Positions 1 to 5,253 of a DNA stretch of 5,253 bases are shown here, one piece after another; the first letter of the stretch is position 1; every line of letters starts with the position of its first letter. The position numbers and the translations under genes were made by a program. The stretch spans positions 1 to 5,253 of the forward strand of contig JAQBNV010000243.1 of assembly GCA_028288395.1 (NCBI GenBank). Direction: 5' to 3'. Origin of the DNA: Adhaeribacter sp. (GTDB taxonomy: Bacteria; Bacteroidota; Bacteroidia; Cytophagales; Hymenobacteraceae). The notes below the pieces were generated by a model. That model was not told where the DNA came from, ran no database searches, and was given only the letters and a program-made list of their open reading frames with translations.

Positions 1-386
1 ACCTGGGAGGTGGAGGTGGTATTTGTAGAATATTTAAGATTAGCTGCCGTTTGACAGCAGCACATATTGTTTTGATGAAAAACAGGAAAACTACCTCACT
101 TAAAAGCAGTATAAACCAAGTGGCCGAAAAACCGGTGAAATACAGTTTTGGGAACAGAATGAAATGACTCGCGGCCTTTTTCAAGTTAAATCAGTGTGGC
201 GTATTGTCCAAATTTTTTGTAAGGTGCTTTGGTGGGGATTGAGCCGTCATGGTGGCTGCAAAGGTAAGTATATGTTTATTTAAATAATAGCCATTAGACT
301 TTTTTTACCCGAAGTTAGACAAATAACTTTTTAAATAAACCCTTAATAATCTTTGTCTATAGCCTCTTTTCCGAGGAATAAATCAG

Positions 387-467
387 GTGAAAGCAATTTT
401 CTTCACTCTCATTCTAGCATTGGTTTTTACGTCGGTAGCGGGAATTGTGTTTATAATATGCAATTAA
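387..467 (+). CDS. possible small hydrophobic or signal-like peptide (26 aa)
   Basis: A GTG-initiated frame encodes 26 residues, VKAIFFTLILALVFTSVAGI followed by VFIICN (initiator GTG read as Met). It has a lysine at position 2, a hydrophobic core, and a possible signal peptidase site after SVA. A GAGGA Shine-Dalgarno-like string lies at 373-377, nine bases before the GTG, which is better than anything upstream of the two large genes. It could be a small membrane peptide, a leader peptide, or the surviving signal peptide of a decayed secreted-protein gene, because the frame stops just after the putative cleavage site. I recognise no family. Short hydrophobic frames arise easily in T-rich DNA, so confidence is low. 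Confidence 0.2.
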   Translation: MKAIFFTLILALVFTSVAGIVFIICN

Positions 468-492
468 TTATATATTAAATAAAATTTTTAAA

Positions 493-500
493 TAACTTTG
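493..500 (+). promoter_or_regulatory. -7-like promoter element TAACTTTG
   Basis: TAACTTTG matches the Bacteroidota sigma-ABfr -7 consensus TAnnTTTG exactly. No clear -33 TTTG is visible at the expected distance upstream. If used, transcription would start near 507 and give the gene at 718 a leader of about 210 nt. No closer exact match lies between here and the gene. Exact matches to this 6-base-specified motif are fairly frequent in AT-rich DNA, so this is only a candidate. Confidence 0.25.
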
Positions 501-717
501 CTGTATTTAGAAATTTTAATCTGGATTGATTTTAAGTTTATGATAACAATCTATATAAAATGAGTTTCTGAGTTGAATAAATATTTATGCCATTGAGATT
601 AATTATCAAAAGTGTATGCGTACTTAGCCAGGAATGGATAGTCGAAATAAATTAATTAAAGATGGTTTATTTTACTTGAATGTGACTTTTAATGCTTCAT
701 TATCAAACAAACCTTAG

Positions 718-2421
718 GTGGAATTTACACAACATTATTTCCAACACACATCCTCCATTTTCAGAAATTCTTTTTCACCAACTATGGATACCGGGATAAA
801 TAAAAACTGGCGAACATTTATGTGGGTGTTCCTGGCAATAGGAGTAGGCCTGCGGCTTTTTCATTTTATAGATAACCGTTCTTTATGGACCGATGAAATT
901 TATCTTTCCTCGAGTATAATCAGAATGGATTTTATAGAGTTGCTGGCGCCCTCGCTCGATTACCAGCAGAAAGCGCCTATTGGTTTTTTATGGCTGGTGC
1001 GGTTAGCCGTGCTGGTGTTTGGCAAAAGCGAAATGGCGTTAAGGTTGGTGCCCTTACTGGCAGGTATTGCTTCTTTAATACTCTTCGTGCCGGTTTGCCG
1101 CTATTTTTTGAAATCTTTTGGAATGGTGGTAGCCCTTGGGATCTTGGCGCTGGCGTCTCCTTTGGTATATCATACCGTTGAAATTAAGCAGTATGGGTTC
1201 GATTTGTTCGCCACGGTGATAGCACTAAACATGTATATTTATTTTCATAAAAAAAATGATTGGGCATCACTGGTACTTTGGGGCTTAATGGGGGCATTGC
1301 TTATCTGGTTCTCTTTTGCTTCTATTTTTGTGCTGGCCGGCATGGCAATCGGTGTTTGTACTTCTTACTTTTTTAAAAAGAACTGGAATTTCCTTTTTCT
1401 ATCCCTGGTTCCGTTTTCGTTGTGGTTAATCAGTTTTGCTCTGAATTACTTTCTATTTACTTATAAACACGCCGATTCGGAGTGGCTCGTGAATTTTTTT
1501 AAATTTTACAATGGATTTATGCCATTCCCGCCTTCCTCCCTCGCCGATTTAAACTGGTTTGTGCAAACAACTTATAAAATGTTTTTTTCCCCTCTTGGTT
1601 TTTTATGGAACGCCAGCGAAATTGAGAATGCCGCTTTTAGAAACTTGCTGAAGTTACCAGTGCTGGCTATCGTGTTTTTGGTAGTGGGTATGTATACAAT
1701 TGCGCGCAGCCATAGTAAACAATTTATGGTGTTGTTTTTACCAGTGATATTGCACCTGCTGGCCTCCTGGCTGGAACTTTACCCGTTTACGGAGCGATTT
1801 ATTGTTTTCGCGGCCCCTTTATTTATCCTGTTCATCGGGCGCGGAGCCGACAAAATAGCGGGATTTTTACCGGCACAAGCCAGAGGGCGGTATATTTTGC
1901 TTACGCTGTTACTCGCTGGTCCCATCGTAGGGTCGGCTATGCAACTGGCCAACCCTGATTTCTTTGGCGGGTATAAAAAGTCTGACCAGCGCGAAGCGTT
2001 GCTTTACGTTAATGACCAGTTTCAGGAGGGAGATGTGGTATACGTTTATTGGAATGTGCGGCACGCTTACCGGTTTTACTGCGATGCTTACAAGTTAAAA
2101 TATCAGGCGATAGAAGGACGGGATGTCCGGTTAAAATCCCAGAATACAATTGATTATTTTAAGAAACTGGCGCCGGATCTTGCGGCCCTGGCGGGTAAAA
2201 AGCGGGTTTGGGTTATTTACAATAGTAAGCTCGATATTGACATTGGCGATGACATTACCAAGCTGCCGCTTTGGTATACCGCAGAGGTAAAAGGTGGCGA
2301 TAAACTGCGCGCCACTATCGGTAAGATGGGAAAAGAAATAAACACCTTTGAAACCATCGATGTAAATGTAAGCCTCTTTGATTTAGCCGGTAAAAAACAG
2401 CTTGGTTATTTAATTGATTAA
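718..2421 (+). CDS. GT-C membrane glycosyltransferase, PMT/ArnT-like (family 39-type), copy 1
   Basis: Encodes a 567-residue polytopic membrane protein. Hydrophobic segments lie near residues 33-50, 107-130, 134-150, 160-176, 185-217 (probably two), 225-247, 313-329, 335-350, 361-376 and 391-408, followed by a soluble tail of about 155 residues. The first loop carries NRSLWTDEIYL with Asp59-Glu60, the position of the catalytic acidic pair in GT-C enzymes. QQKAPIGFLWLVRL (83-96) resembles the KPP-type motif of PMT_2 proteins, and YPFTER (355-360) is another motif shared with the next gene. Enzymes of this fold transfer a sugar from a polyprenyl-phosphate donor on the outer face of the cytoplasmic membrane; the donor and acceptor here are unknown. 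The GTG start directly follows an in-frame TAG. An in-frame ATG at 784 would give 545 residues, but the GTG matches the length of the paralog's N-terminus better. No Shine-Dalgarno sequence is seen. It is the tandem paralog of the gene at 2550, with an extra short tail (KKQLGYLID). Confidence 0.9.
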   Translation: MEFTQHYFQHTSSIFRNSFSPTMDTGINKNWRTFMWVFLAIGVGLRLFHFIDNRSLWTDEIYLSSSIIRMDFIELLAPSLDYQQKAPIGFLWLVRLAVLVFGKSEMALRLVPLLAGIASLILFVPVCRYFLKSFGMVVALGILALASPLVYHTVEIKQYGFDLFATVIALNMYIYFHKKNDWASLVLWGLMGALLIWFSFASIFVLAGMAIGVCTSYFFKKNWNFLFLSLVPFSLWLISFALNYFLFTYKHADSEWLVNFFKFYNGFMPFPPSSLADLNWFVQTTYKMFFSPLGFLWNASEIENAAFRNLLKLPVLAIVFLVVGMYTIARSHSKQFMVLFLPVILHLLASWLELYPFTERFIVFAAPLFILFIGRGADKIAGFLPAQARGRYILLTLLLAGPIVGSAMQLANPDFFGGYKKSDQREALLYVNDQFQEGDVVYVYWNVRHAYRFYCDAYKLKYQAIEGRDVRLKSQNTIDYFKKLAPDLAALAGKKRVWVIYNSKLDIDIGDDITKLPLWYTAEVKGGDKLRATIGKMGKEINTFETIDVNVSLFDLAGKKQLGYLID

Positions 2422-2437
2422 CAATTTTTCTCCTGCA

Positions 2438-2447
2438 GCAGAATATA
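2438..2447 (+). repeat. shared 3'-flank string of the paralogs, copy 1
   Basis: GCAGAATATA occurs 16 nt after the stop codon of the first glycosyltransferase gene and again at 4240-4249, 7 nt after the stop of the second. In both places it follows a T-rich run (ATTTTTCTCC and ATTTTCC). This looks like remnant homology from the duplication that made the two genes, although ten bases alone are weak evidence. Confidence 0.35.
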
Positions 2448-2451
2448 TTTG
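2444..2451 (+). promoter_or_regulatory. -7-like element TATATTTG, upstream copy
   Basis: TATATTTG matches TAnnTTTG. It is the first of two copies in the gap between the two glycosyltransferase genes; the identity extends to TATATTTGGT (2444-2453 and 2506-2515, 62 bp apart). There is no well-spaced -33 TTTG. It partly overlaps a string (2438-2447) that also occurs after the second gene, so it may be inherited 3' flank rather than a working promoter. Confidence 0.22.
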
Positions 2452-2505
2452 GTTAATATATATATTTTATTTAATATTTAAATAATAATGCCCTGCCAAA
2501 ATCCC

Positions 2506-2513
2506 TATATTTG
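2506..2513 (+). promoter_or_regulatory. -7-like element TATATTTG, proximal promoter of second glycosyltransferase
   Basis: TATATTTG matches the Bacteroidota -7 consensus TAnnTTTG exactly and lies 36 nt before the ATG at 2550, which would give a leader of about 30 nt. A short inverted repeat, TTGGT-AA-ACCAA (2511-2522), overlaps its 3' half and the expected transcription start. This could be an operator or chance. No clear -33 element is seen. The in-frame TTG at 2511 lies inside this element, which argues against that TTG being the translation start. Confidence 0.4.
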
Positions 2514-2549
2514 GTAAACCAATTTTTGTATAGCAAAAAAGCGGGCCAT

Positions 2550-4232
2550 ATGCATTTCAATTTTACAAAAGTTAACGGGGGATTACGTGACGCGCCAGAG
2601 CTACAAGCTGTCCTGCCGGGAGTTGATAACAAGGGCGATCAATGGAAGGTACTAGTCTGGATTTTAATTGGTTTAGGTATTTTTTTTAGGCTTTTTCATT
2701 ACCTGTATAACCGTTCCTTGTGGGTTGATGAAGTTTACTTGGCCAGTAGCTTAATCAGGATGAATTTTTGGGAGTTAACCGCACCCGCCTTAGATTACGA
2801 ACAGAAAGCACCCATTGGTTTTTTATGGCTGGTGCGCTTGGCTGTAGTGCTATTTGGCAAAAGTGAGTTTGCCCTGCGGTTTATTCCTTTACTCTCGGGC
2901 ATTGCTGCTTTGATTCTCTTTGTGCCGTTGTGCCGCTATTTTCTAAAGCCTTTAGGCGTAGTGGTAGCGGTAGGTATTATGGCCTTAGCGTCGCCGCTGG
3001 TGTACCACGCCGTAGAAACTAAACAATACAGCACCGAGTTATTTGCCACCGTCACCGCTTTGTACCTGTACACCCGGTATCACGATAAAAGGGGGTTGTT
3101 ATTCGCCTTACAATGGGGTTTCTGGGGCGCGGTGATTATTTGGTTTTCCTATGCTTCTATTTTTATCCTGGCCGGAATGGCCGGCGGGTTAGGCCTTTAT
3201 TATCTGCTCCGGAAAGATTGGGCTGCTTTTGCCATTACTGGTCTCATGGGGATTGTCTGGCTGCTTAGTTTTACGATTAACTACTTTCTTTTTACGAATA
3301 AATACGCCGATTCGGAGTGGCTGGTGATCTGGTTCCGGAACGAGGCTGCTTTTATGCCCTTAGTACCTGCGTCTTTAGCCGATTTAAAATGGTTCGGGAG
3401 TACTTTGTACAAGGCGCTTTTTTATCCGTTGGGCTTGCTGTGGCAAGCCAATGGTCTGCATAACCGTGTCTTACAATTGTTATTTAAATTGCCATTGTTG
3501 CCGCTGTTTTTTTTAGCAACGGGATTATGGGCCATTTTCAGGCAAAACAGAAAATTTTTCTGGGTACTGATTTTTCCTTTGGGCTTAACGCTGCTGGCTT
3601 CGGGTCTCGATATTTATCCGTTTTACGAGCGGCTACTGGTTTTCCTGGCCCCGCCGCTAATTTTATTTATTGCCTGGGGAGGTGATTACCTTACCCGCCT
3701 GTTACCTGACCGTCATACCCGATGGCGCTATATTTTGCCCCTGCTGTTGTTAGCAATTCCTTTGGCAAGCTCGGCCGCTCAAGTAATAAATCCGCATCTT
3801 TTTGGTGGCTATAAGAAAGCTTATCACCGGGAGACGTTATTTTACGTGAACGACCGATTTAAACCAGGAGACGTGGTATATGTTTACTGGAATGTACAGC
3901 ATACGTATCGATTTTACAAAGAGGCTTATAACTTAAAATTCAACGCCATCCAAGGAAAAGATATGCGGTATAGTTCTTCCGATACCAAAGCTTATTTCCG
4001 GAATTTAGAAGATGACTTTGATGCGTTGCGCGGTAAAAAACGGGTTTGGGTAATTTATAATAAATTTTATGTGATAAAAATTGGGGATATCGTTGGTACA
4101 CCGGCTTATTATTATGCCGACCTTATTAATGGAAAAAAGTTGCACGCCAAATTTTTGACAATGGGGAAAGTACGCGATTCTTACAAAACACTGGATGTAA
4201 ACGTAAGTCTGTTTGACTTCTCCGCTAACTGA
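2550..4232 (+). CDS. GT-C membrane glycosyltransferase, PMT/ArnT-like (family 39-type), copy 2
   Basis: Encodes 560 residues from ATG 2550. The frame extends up to a TTG at 2511 (573 residues), but that TTG sits inside a promoter-like element, and the ATG makes the N-terminus nearly the same length as that of the upstream paralog. It shares the layout of copy 1: a first membrane helix, then NRSLWVDEVYL with the acidic pair Asp60-Glu61, EQKAPIGFLWLVRL (about 85-98), roughly ten membrane segments, IYPFYER (about 355-361), and a soluble C-terminal domain with GDVVYVYWNVQHTYRFY and GKKRVWVIYN. The role is inferred as sugar transfer from a polyprenyl-phosphate donor at the outer face of the inner membrane; the acceptor is unknown. 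By eye well over half the residues match copy 1. The first-loop region is most conserved; the mid-protein loops and helices (about 175-350) are least conserved. The gene ends before a palindromic terminator. It is intact, with no frameshift. Confidence 0.92.
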   Translation: MHFNFTKVNGGLRDAPELQAVLPGVDNKGDQWKVLVWILIGLGIFFRLFHYLYNRSLWVDEVYLASSLIRMNFWELTAPALDYEQKAPIGFLWLVRLAVVLFGKSEFALRFIPLLSGIAALILFVPLCRYFLKPLGVVVAVGIMALASPLVYHAVETKQYSTELFATVTALYLYTRYHDKRGLLFALQWGFWGAVIIWFSYASIFILAGMAGGLGLYYLLRKDWAAFAITGLMGIVWLLSFTINYFLFTNKYADSEWLVIWFRNEAAFMPLVPASLADLKWFGSTLYKALFYPLGLLWQANGLHNRVLQLLFKLPLLPLFFLATGLWAIFRQNRKFFWVLIFPLGLTLLASGLDIYPFYERLLVFLAPPLILFIAWGGDYLTRLLPDRHTRWRYILPLLLLAIPLASSAAQVINPHLFGGYKKAYHRETLFYVNDRFKPGDVVYVYWNVQHTYRFYKEAYNLKFNAIQGKDMRYSSSDTKAYFRNLEDDFDALRGKKRVWVIYNKFYVIKIGDIVGTPAYYYADLINGKKLHAKFLTMGKVRDSYKTLDVNVSLFDFSAN

Positions 4233-4239
4233 TTTTCCG

Positions 4240-4249
4240 GCAGAATATA
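4240..4249 (+). repeat. shared 3'-flank string of the paralogs, copy 2
   Basis: This is the second copy of GCAGAATATA, just after the stop of the second glycosyltransferase gene. It overlaps the left arm of a separate small inverted repeat, CCGGCAG (4237-4243) with CTGCCGG (4267-4273), whose right arm runs two bases into the large palindrome. Confidence 0.35.
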
Positions 4250-4271
4250 CTAGTTATACAGCGCCTCTGCC

Positions 4272-4341
4272 GGGTAACTTCAGTCAAAAGATAAAAGCCG
4301 GTTTAATTAAACCGGCTTTTATCTTTTGACTGAAGTTACCC
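4272..4341. repeat. perfect 70-bp palindrome without spacer
   Basis: Each base from 4272 to 4306 pairs with its partner from 4341 back to 4307, giving two 35-nt arms with no mismatch and no loop. The arm runs from GGGTAACTTCAGTC at the outside through AAAAGAT to AAAAGCCGGTTTA at the centre; pairing fails at 4271/4342. It lies 40 bp after the second glycosyltransferase gene and 86 bp before the apparent end of the insertion sequence. As RNA it would form a very long hairpin. As DNA it could extrude as a cruciform, and such sequences are normally unstable because of SbcCD-type nucleases. It may be a terminator with extended arms, a product of fold-back replication, or an assembly artefact. Confidence 0.97.
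4293..4320. terminator. bidirectional intrinsic terminator core
   Basis: The central 28 bp of the palindrome read AAAAGCCGGTTTA and its reverse complement. This makes a GC-containing stem preceded by an A-tract and followed by a T-tract on either strand, the usual form of a two-way Rho-independent terminator. It would end transcription of the second glycosyltransferase gene from the left. It could also stop transcription arriving from the right, including any outward from the insertion sequence. The match continues outward for a further 21 bp per side, well beyond what termination needs. Confidence 0.72.
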
Positions 4342-4427
4342 TAATTTAGTTTTTAGAGGAGGCTGGACGAAGTTTATAATCTCGTCTAATAGAGTCCCGA
4401 ATTTTTGATCCGATAGTATTCTAATAA

Positions 4428-4445
4428 GAGCATGTTTAAATTTTA
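4428..4445 (+). repeat. probable left terminal inverted repeat of the IS
   Basis: GAGCATGTTTAAATTTTA has the look of an IS5-family terminus and is at a normal distance (about 77 bp) before the transposase ATG. The matching right repeat is not in the window, so both the identity and the length of the repeat are inferred. Confidence 0.42.
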
Positions 4446-4461
4446 AGGAAGGGCAAAAAAA

Positions 4462-4538
4462 GCGAGTCAGTCCGTAAGTTAAAAGTGACCAAACTTAAAA
4501 GCTTATGGAATCTCAATATAAGAGACTAACTGACTCGC
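4462..4538 (+). promoter_or_regulatory. inverted repeat enclosing the transposase start codon
   Basis: GCGAGTCAGT (4462-4471) is perfectly complementary to ACTGACTCGC (4529-4538). The 57-nt interval contains a second stem, TAAGTT/AACTTA (4475-4480 and 4492-4497), and the ATG at 4505. In RNA entering from outside the element, the start codon would lie within this structure, reminiscent of the hairpins that limit transposase translation from read-through transcripts in IS10 and IS50. The right arm lies in the conserved coding stretch LTDSQW. The role is inference. Confidence 0.35.
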
Positions 4539-5253
4539 AATGGGAAGTTATAAAAGAAATCTTACCGGTGCAACGAAAACGTAAACATTCGCTGCGGGAG
4601 ATTATAGATGCCATTCTGTGGGTTTTACGTATCGGAAGTCAATGGCGGAACTTGCCGGACAACTTTCCTAAATGGCAGCTGGTGTACTATTATTTTAGCA
4701 AGTGGCAAGCCGATGGTACGCTGCAAAGGCTTAACGGGCAGCTCAACGTAAAAGAGCGGCAACGGCAGCAAAAGCAAGACACGCCTAGTCTTTTGAGCAT
4801 TGATTCACAATCAGTTAAAGTAGCTGCTTTCATCCACGCAGACAAGGGGGTAGATGGCAACAAGAAGCTAAACGGACGCAAACGGCATGTGATAGTTGAT
4901 ACCTTAGGCTTAATCTGGGGCGTAGTGGTACATGCAGCTAACTTAGCCGACGGCGCAATGGCCCAGCGAGTAGTAGACCCGCTGTTAGGCTACCTGGAGA
5001 GAATGAAAAAGATATTGGCGGATGAAGCTTATGAAAAGGTGTTTCGGGAGTGGGTAAGCCAAAACCTGCTGGGGGTGGAACTGGAAATAAGTGCTCATCC
5101 ACCCCAAACGCAAGGCTTTGTACCCGTCCAATGGCGCTGGATAAGTGAGCGGGGGTTTGGTATGTTCAATTTCTTTAGAAGGCTCGACAAAGACCATGAA
5201 AAGACTACTAACAGCGCAGAAGCTTGGATTTTGTGGCACAATTGCCAGGTTAT
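4505..5253 (+). CDS. IS5-family DDE transposase (partial at 3' end)
   Basis: The frame is open from ATG 4505 to the window edge, giving 249 full codons. The N-terminal part (YKRLTDSQWEVIKEILP, then WVLRIGSQWRNLP and a WQLVYYYFSKWQADG segment) is the DUF4096-type domain of IS5 transposases. The DDE nuclease residues are visible: Asp100 in LLSIDSQSVK, Asp173 in ILADEAYE, and Glu215 in WISERGFGMFNFFRRLDKDHE. GRKRHVIVDTLGL (124-136) is the usual family block between the first two. It catalyses cut-and-paste movement of its own element. Only the last few residues are probably missing, since family members usually end soon after this point. No frameshift is present, so the copy may be active. No Shine-Dalgarno sequence is evident before the ATG. 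Family assignment is firm; the subgroup is a guess. Confidence 0.95.
   Translation, partial: MESQYKRLTDSQWEVIKEILPVQRKRKHSLREIIDAILWVLRIGSQWRNLPDNFPKWQLVYYYFSKWQADGTLQRLNGQLNVKERQRQQKQDTPSLLSIDSQSVKVAAFIHADKGVDGNKKLNGRKRHVIVDTLGLIWGVVVHAANLADGAMAQRVVDPLLGYLERMKKILADEAYEKVFREWVSQNLLGVELEISAHPPQTQGFVPVQWRWISERGFGMFNFFRRLDKDHEKTTNSAEAWILWHNCQV

Larger units (their letters stand above)
1..717. other. AT-rich region without a convincing gene
   Basis: No long reading frame on either strand shows recognisable protein character. The frame starting at base 3 is open from the left edge to a TGA at 165-167 (54 codons, beginning LGGGGGICRIF and ending in a lysine/arginine-rich tail). It could be the end of a gene entering from the left, but I recognise no family and a chance run of this length is quite possible. 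The remainder is rich in A/T, with short AT-only palindromes at 276-287 and 577-588 that are expected by chance in such DNA. One 26-residue mini-ORF and one -7-like element within it are listed separately. Its length suggests a long 5' leader or regulatory region for the gene at 718, or decayed DNA. Confidence 0.6.
4428..5253 (+). mobile_element. IS5-family insertion sequence, left part, cut by window edge
   Basis: The element is defined by its transposase gene and by a probable left end at GAGCATGTTTAAA (4428-4440), which resembles IS5-family terminal repeats (IS427-like type) as I remember them. The preceding bases CTAATAA contain TA/TAA, the kind of short target these elements duplicate, but the right end and the second target copy lie outside the window, so the boundary is unproven. 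About 77 bp separate the presumed end from the transposase start. The element points rightward and lies downstream of the glycosyltransferase pair without interrupting any visible gene. Confidence 0.8.

Noticed and set aside
3..167. Frame open from the left edge for 54 codons, as a possible truncated upstream gene
   Set aside because: No family is recognised, the composition is odd (five consecutive glycines near the edge), and such a run can occur by chance. It is mentioned only in the description of the intergenic region.
990..1181. Forward 63-codon frame inside the first glycosyltransferase gene
   Set aside because: It lies in another frame fully inside a well-supported membrane-protein gene and shows no recognisable protein character.
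2467..2485. AT-only inverted repeat TTATTTAA-TAT-TTAAATAA as a terminator after the first glycosyltransferase gene
   Set aside because: The stem has no G or C and no following T-tract, and similar AT palindromes occur at 276-287 and 577-588, so it is most likely a composition effect.
4690..4881. Reverse-strand 63-codon frame
   Set aside because: It is antisense to the conserved transposase coding sequence, and its Cys/Ser/Leu-rich composition is typical of a shadow frame.
4985..5239. Reverse-strand 84-codon frame
   Set aside because: It is antisense to the DDE catalytic region of the transposase; the forward frame fully explains this DNA.
1..5253. CRISPR array, tRNA or rRNA genes, toxin-antitoxin or defence genes
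   Set aside because: No spaced direct repeats, cloverleaf-like sequence, rRNA motifs or small paired genes were seen on either strand.

Overview
The window looks like chromosomal DNA from a member of the Bacteroidota, most plausibly a Cytophagales/Hymenobacteraceae-type genome. The reasons are the moderately AT-rich base composition, very AT-rich intergenic DNA, near absence of Shine-Dalgarno sequences before the main genes, several matches to the Bacteroidota -7 promoter element TAnnTTTG, and a Bacteroidota-like IS5-family transposase. This assignment is inference from sequence style; no taxonomic marker gene is present.

Layout: positions 1-717 form a long AT-rich stretch without a convincing gene. 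It holds one possible 26-residue membrane or signal-like peptide (387-467) and a -7-like promoter element (493-500). Two tandem, same-strand paralogous genes follow (718-2421 and 2550-4232). Both encode polytopic membrane proteins of the GT-C glycosyltransferase superfamily (PMT/ArnT, 'glycosyltransferase family 39'-like). Each has an Asp-Glu pair in the first extracytoplasmic loop, a QKAPIG motif resembling the KPP motif of PMT_2 proteins, about ten membrane segments, and a soluble C-terminal domain of about 150 residues. The 128-nt gap between them carries two copies of TATATTTGGT, so the second gene probably has its own promoter.

Downstream of the second gene is a perfect 70-bp palindrome (4272-4341; two 35-nt arms, no spacer). 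Its core looks like a bidirectional intrinsic terminator. From about 4428 to the right edge lies the left part of an IS5-family insertion sequence. Its transposase (from 4505) is intact through all three DDE catalytic residues but is cut by the window edge.

Working together: the two glycosyltransferases probably use a polyprenyl-phosphate-linked sugar at the outer face of the cytoplasmic membrane to modify a lipid, glycan or protein. The acceptor cannot be read from the sequence, and no other pathway gene is in view. The pair arose by tandem duplication that apparently included some 3' flanking DNA. I do not see a clearly new multi-gene system. The most unusual objects are the spacer-free 70-bp palindrome and the duplicated GT-C pair.
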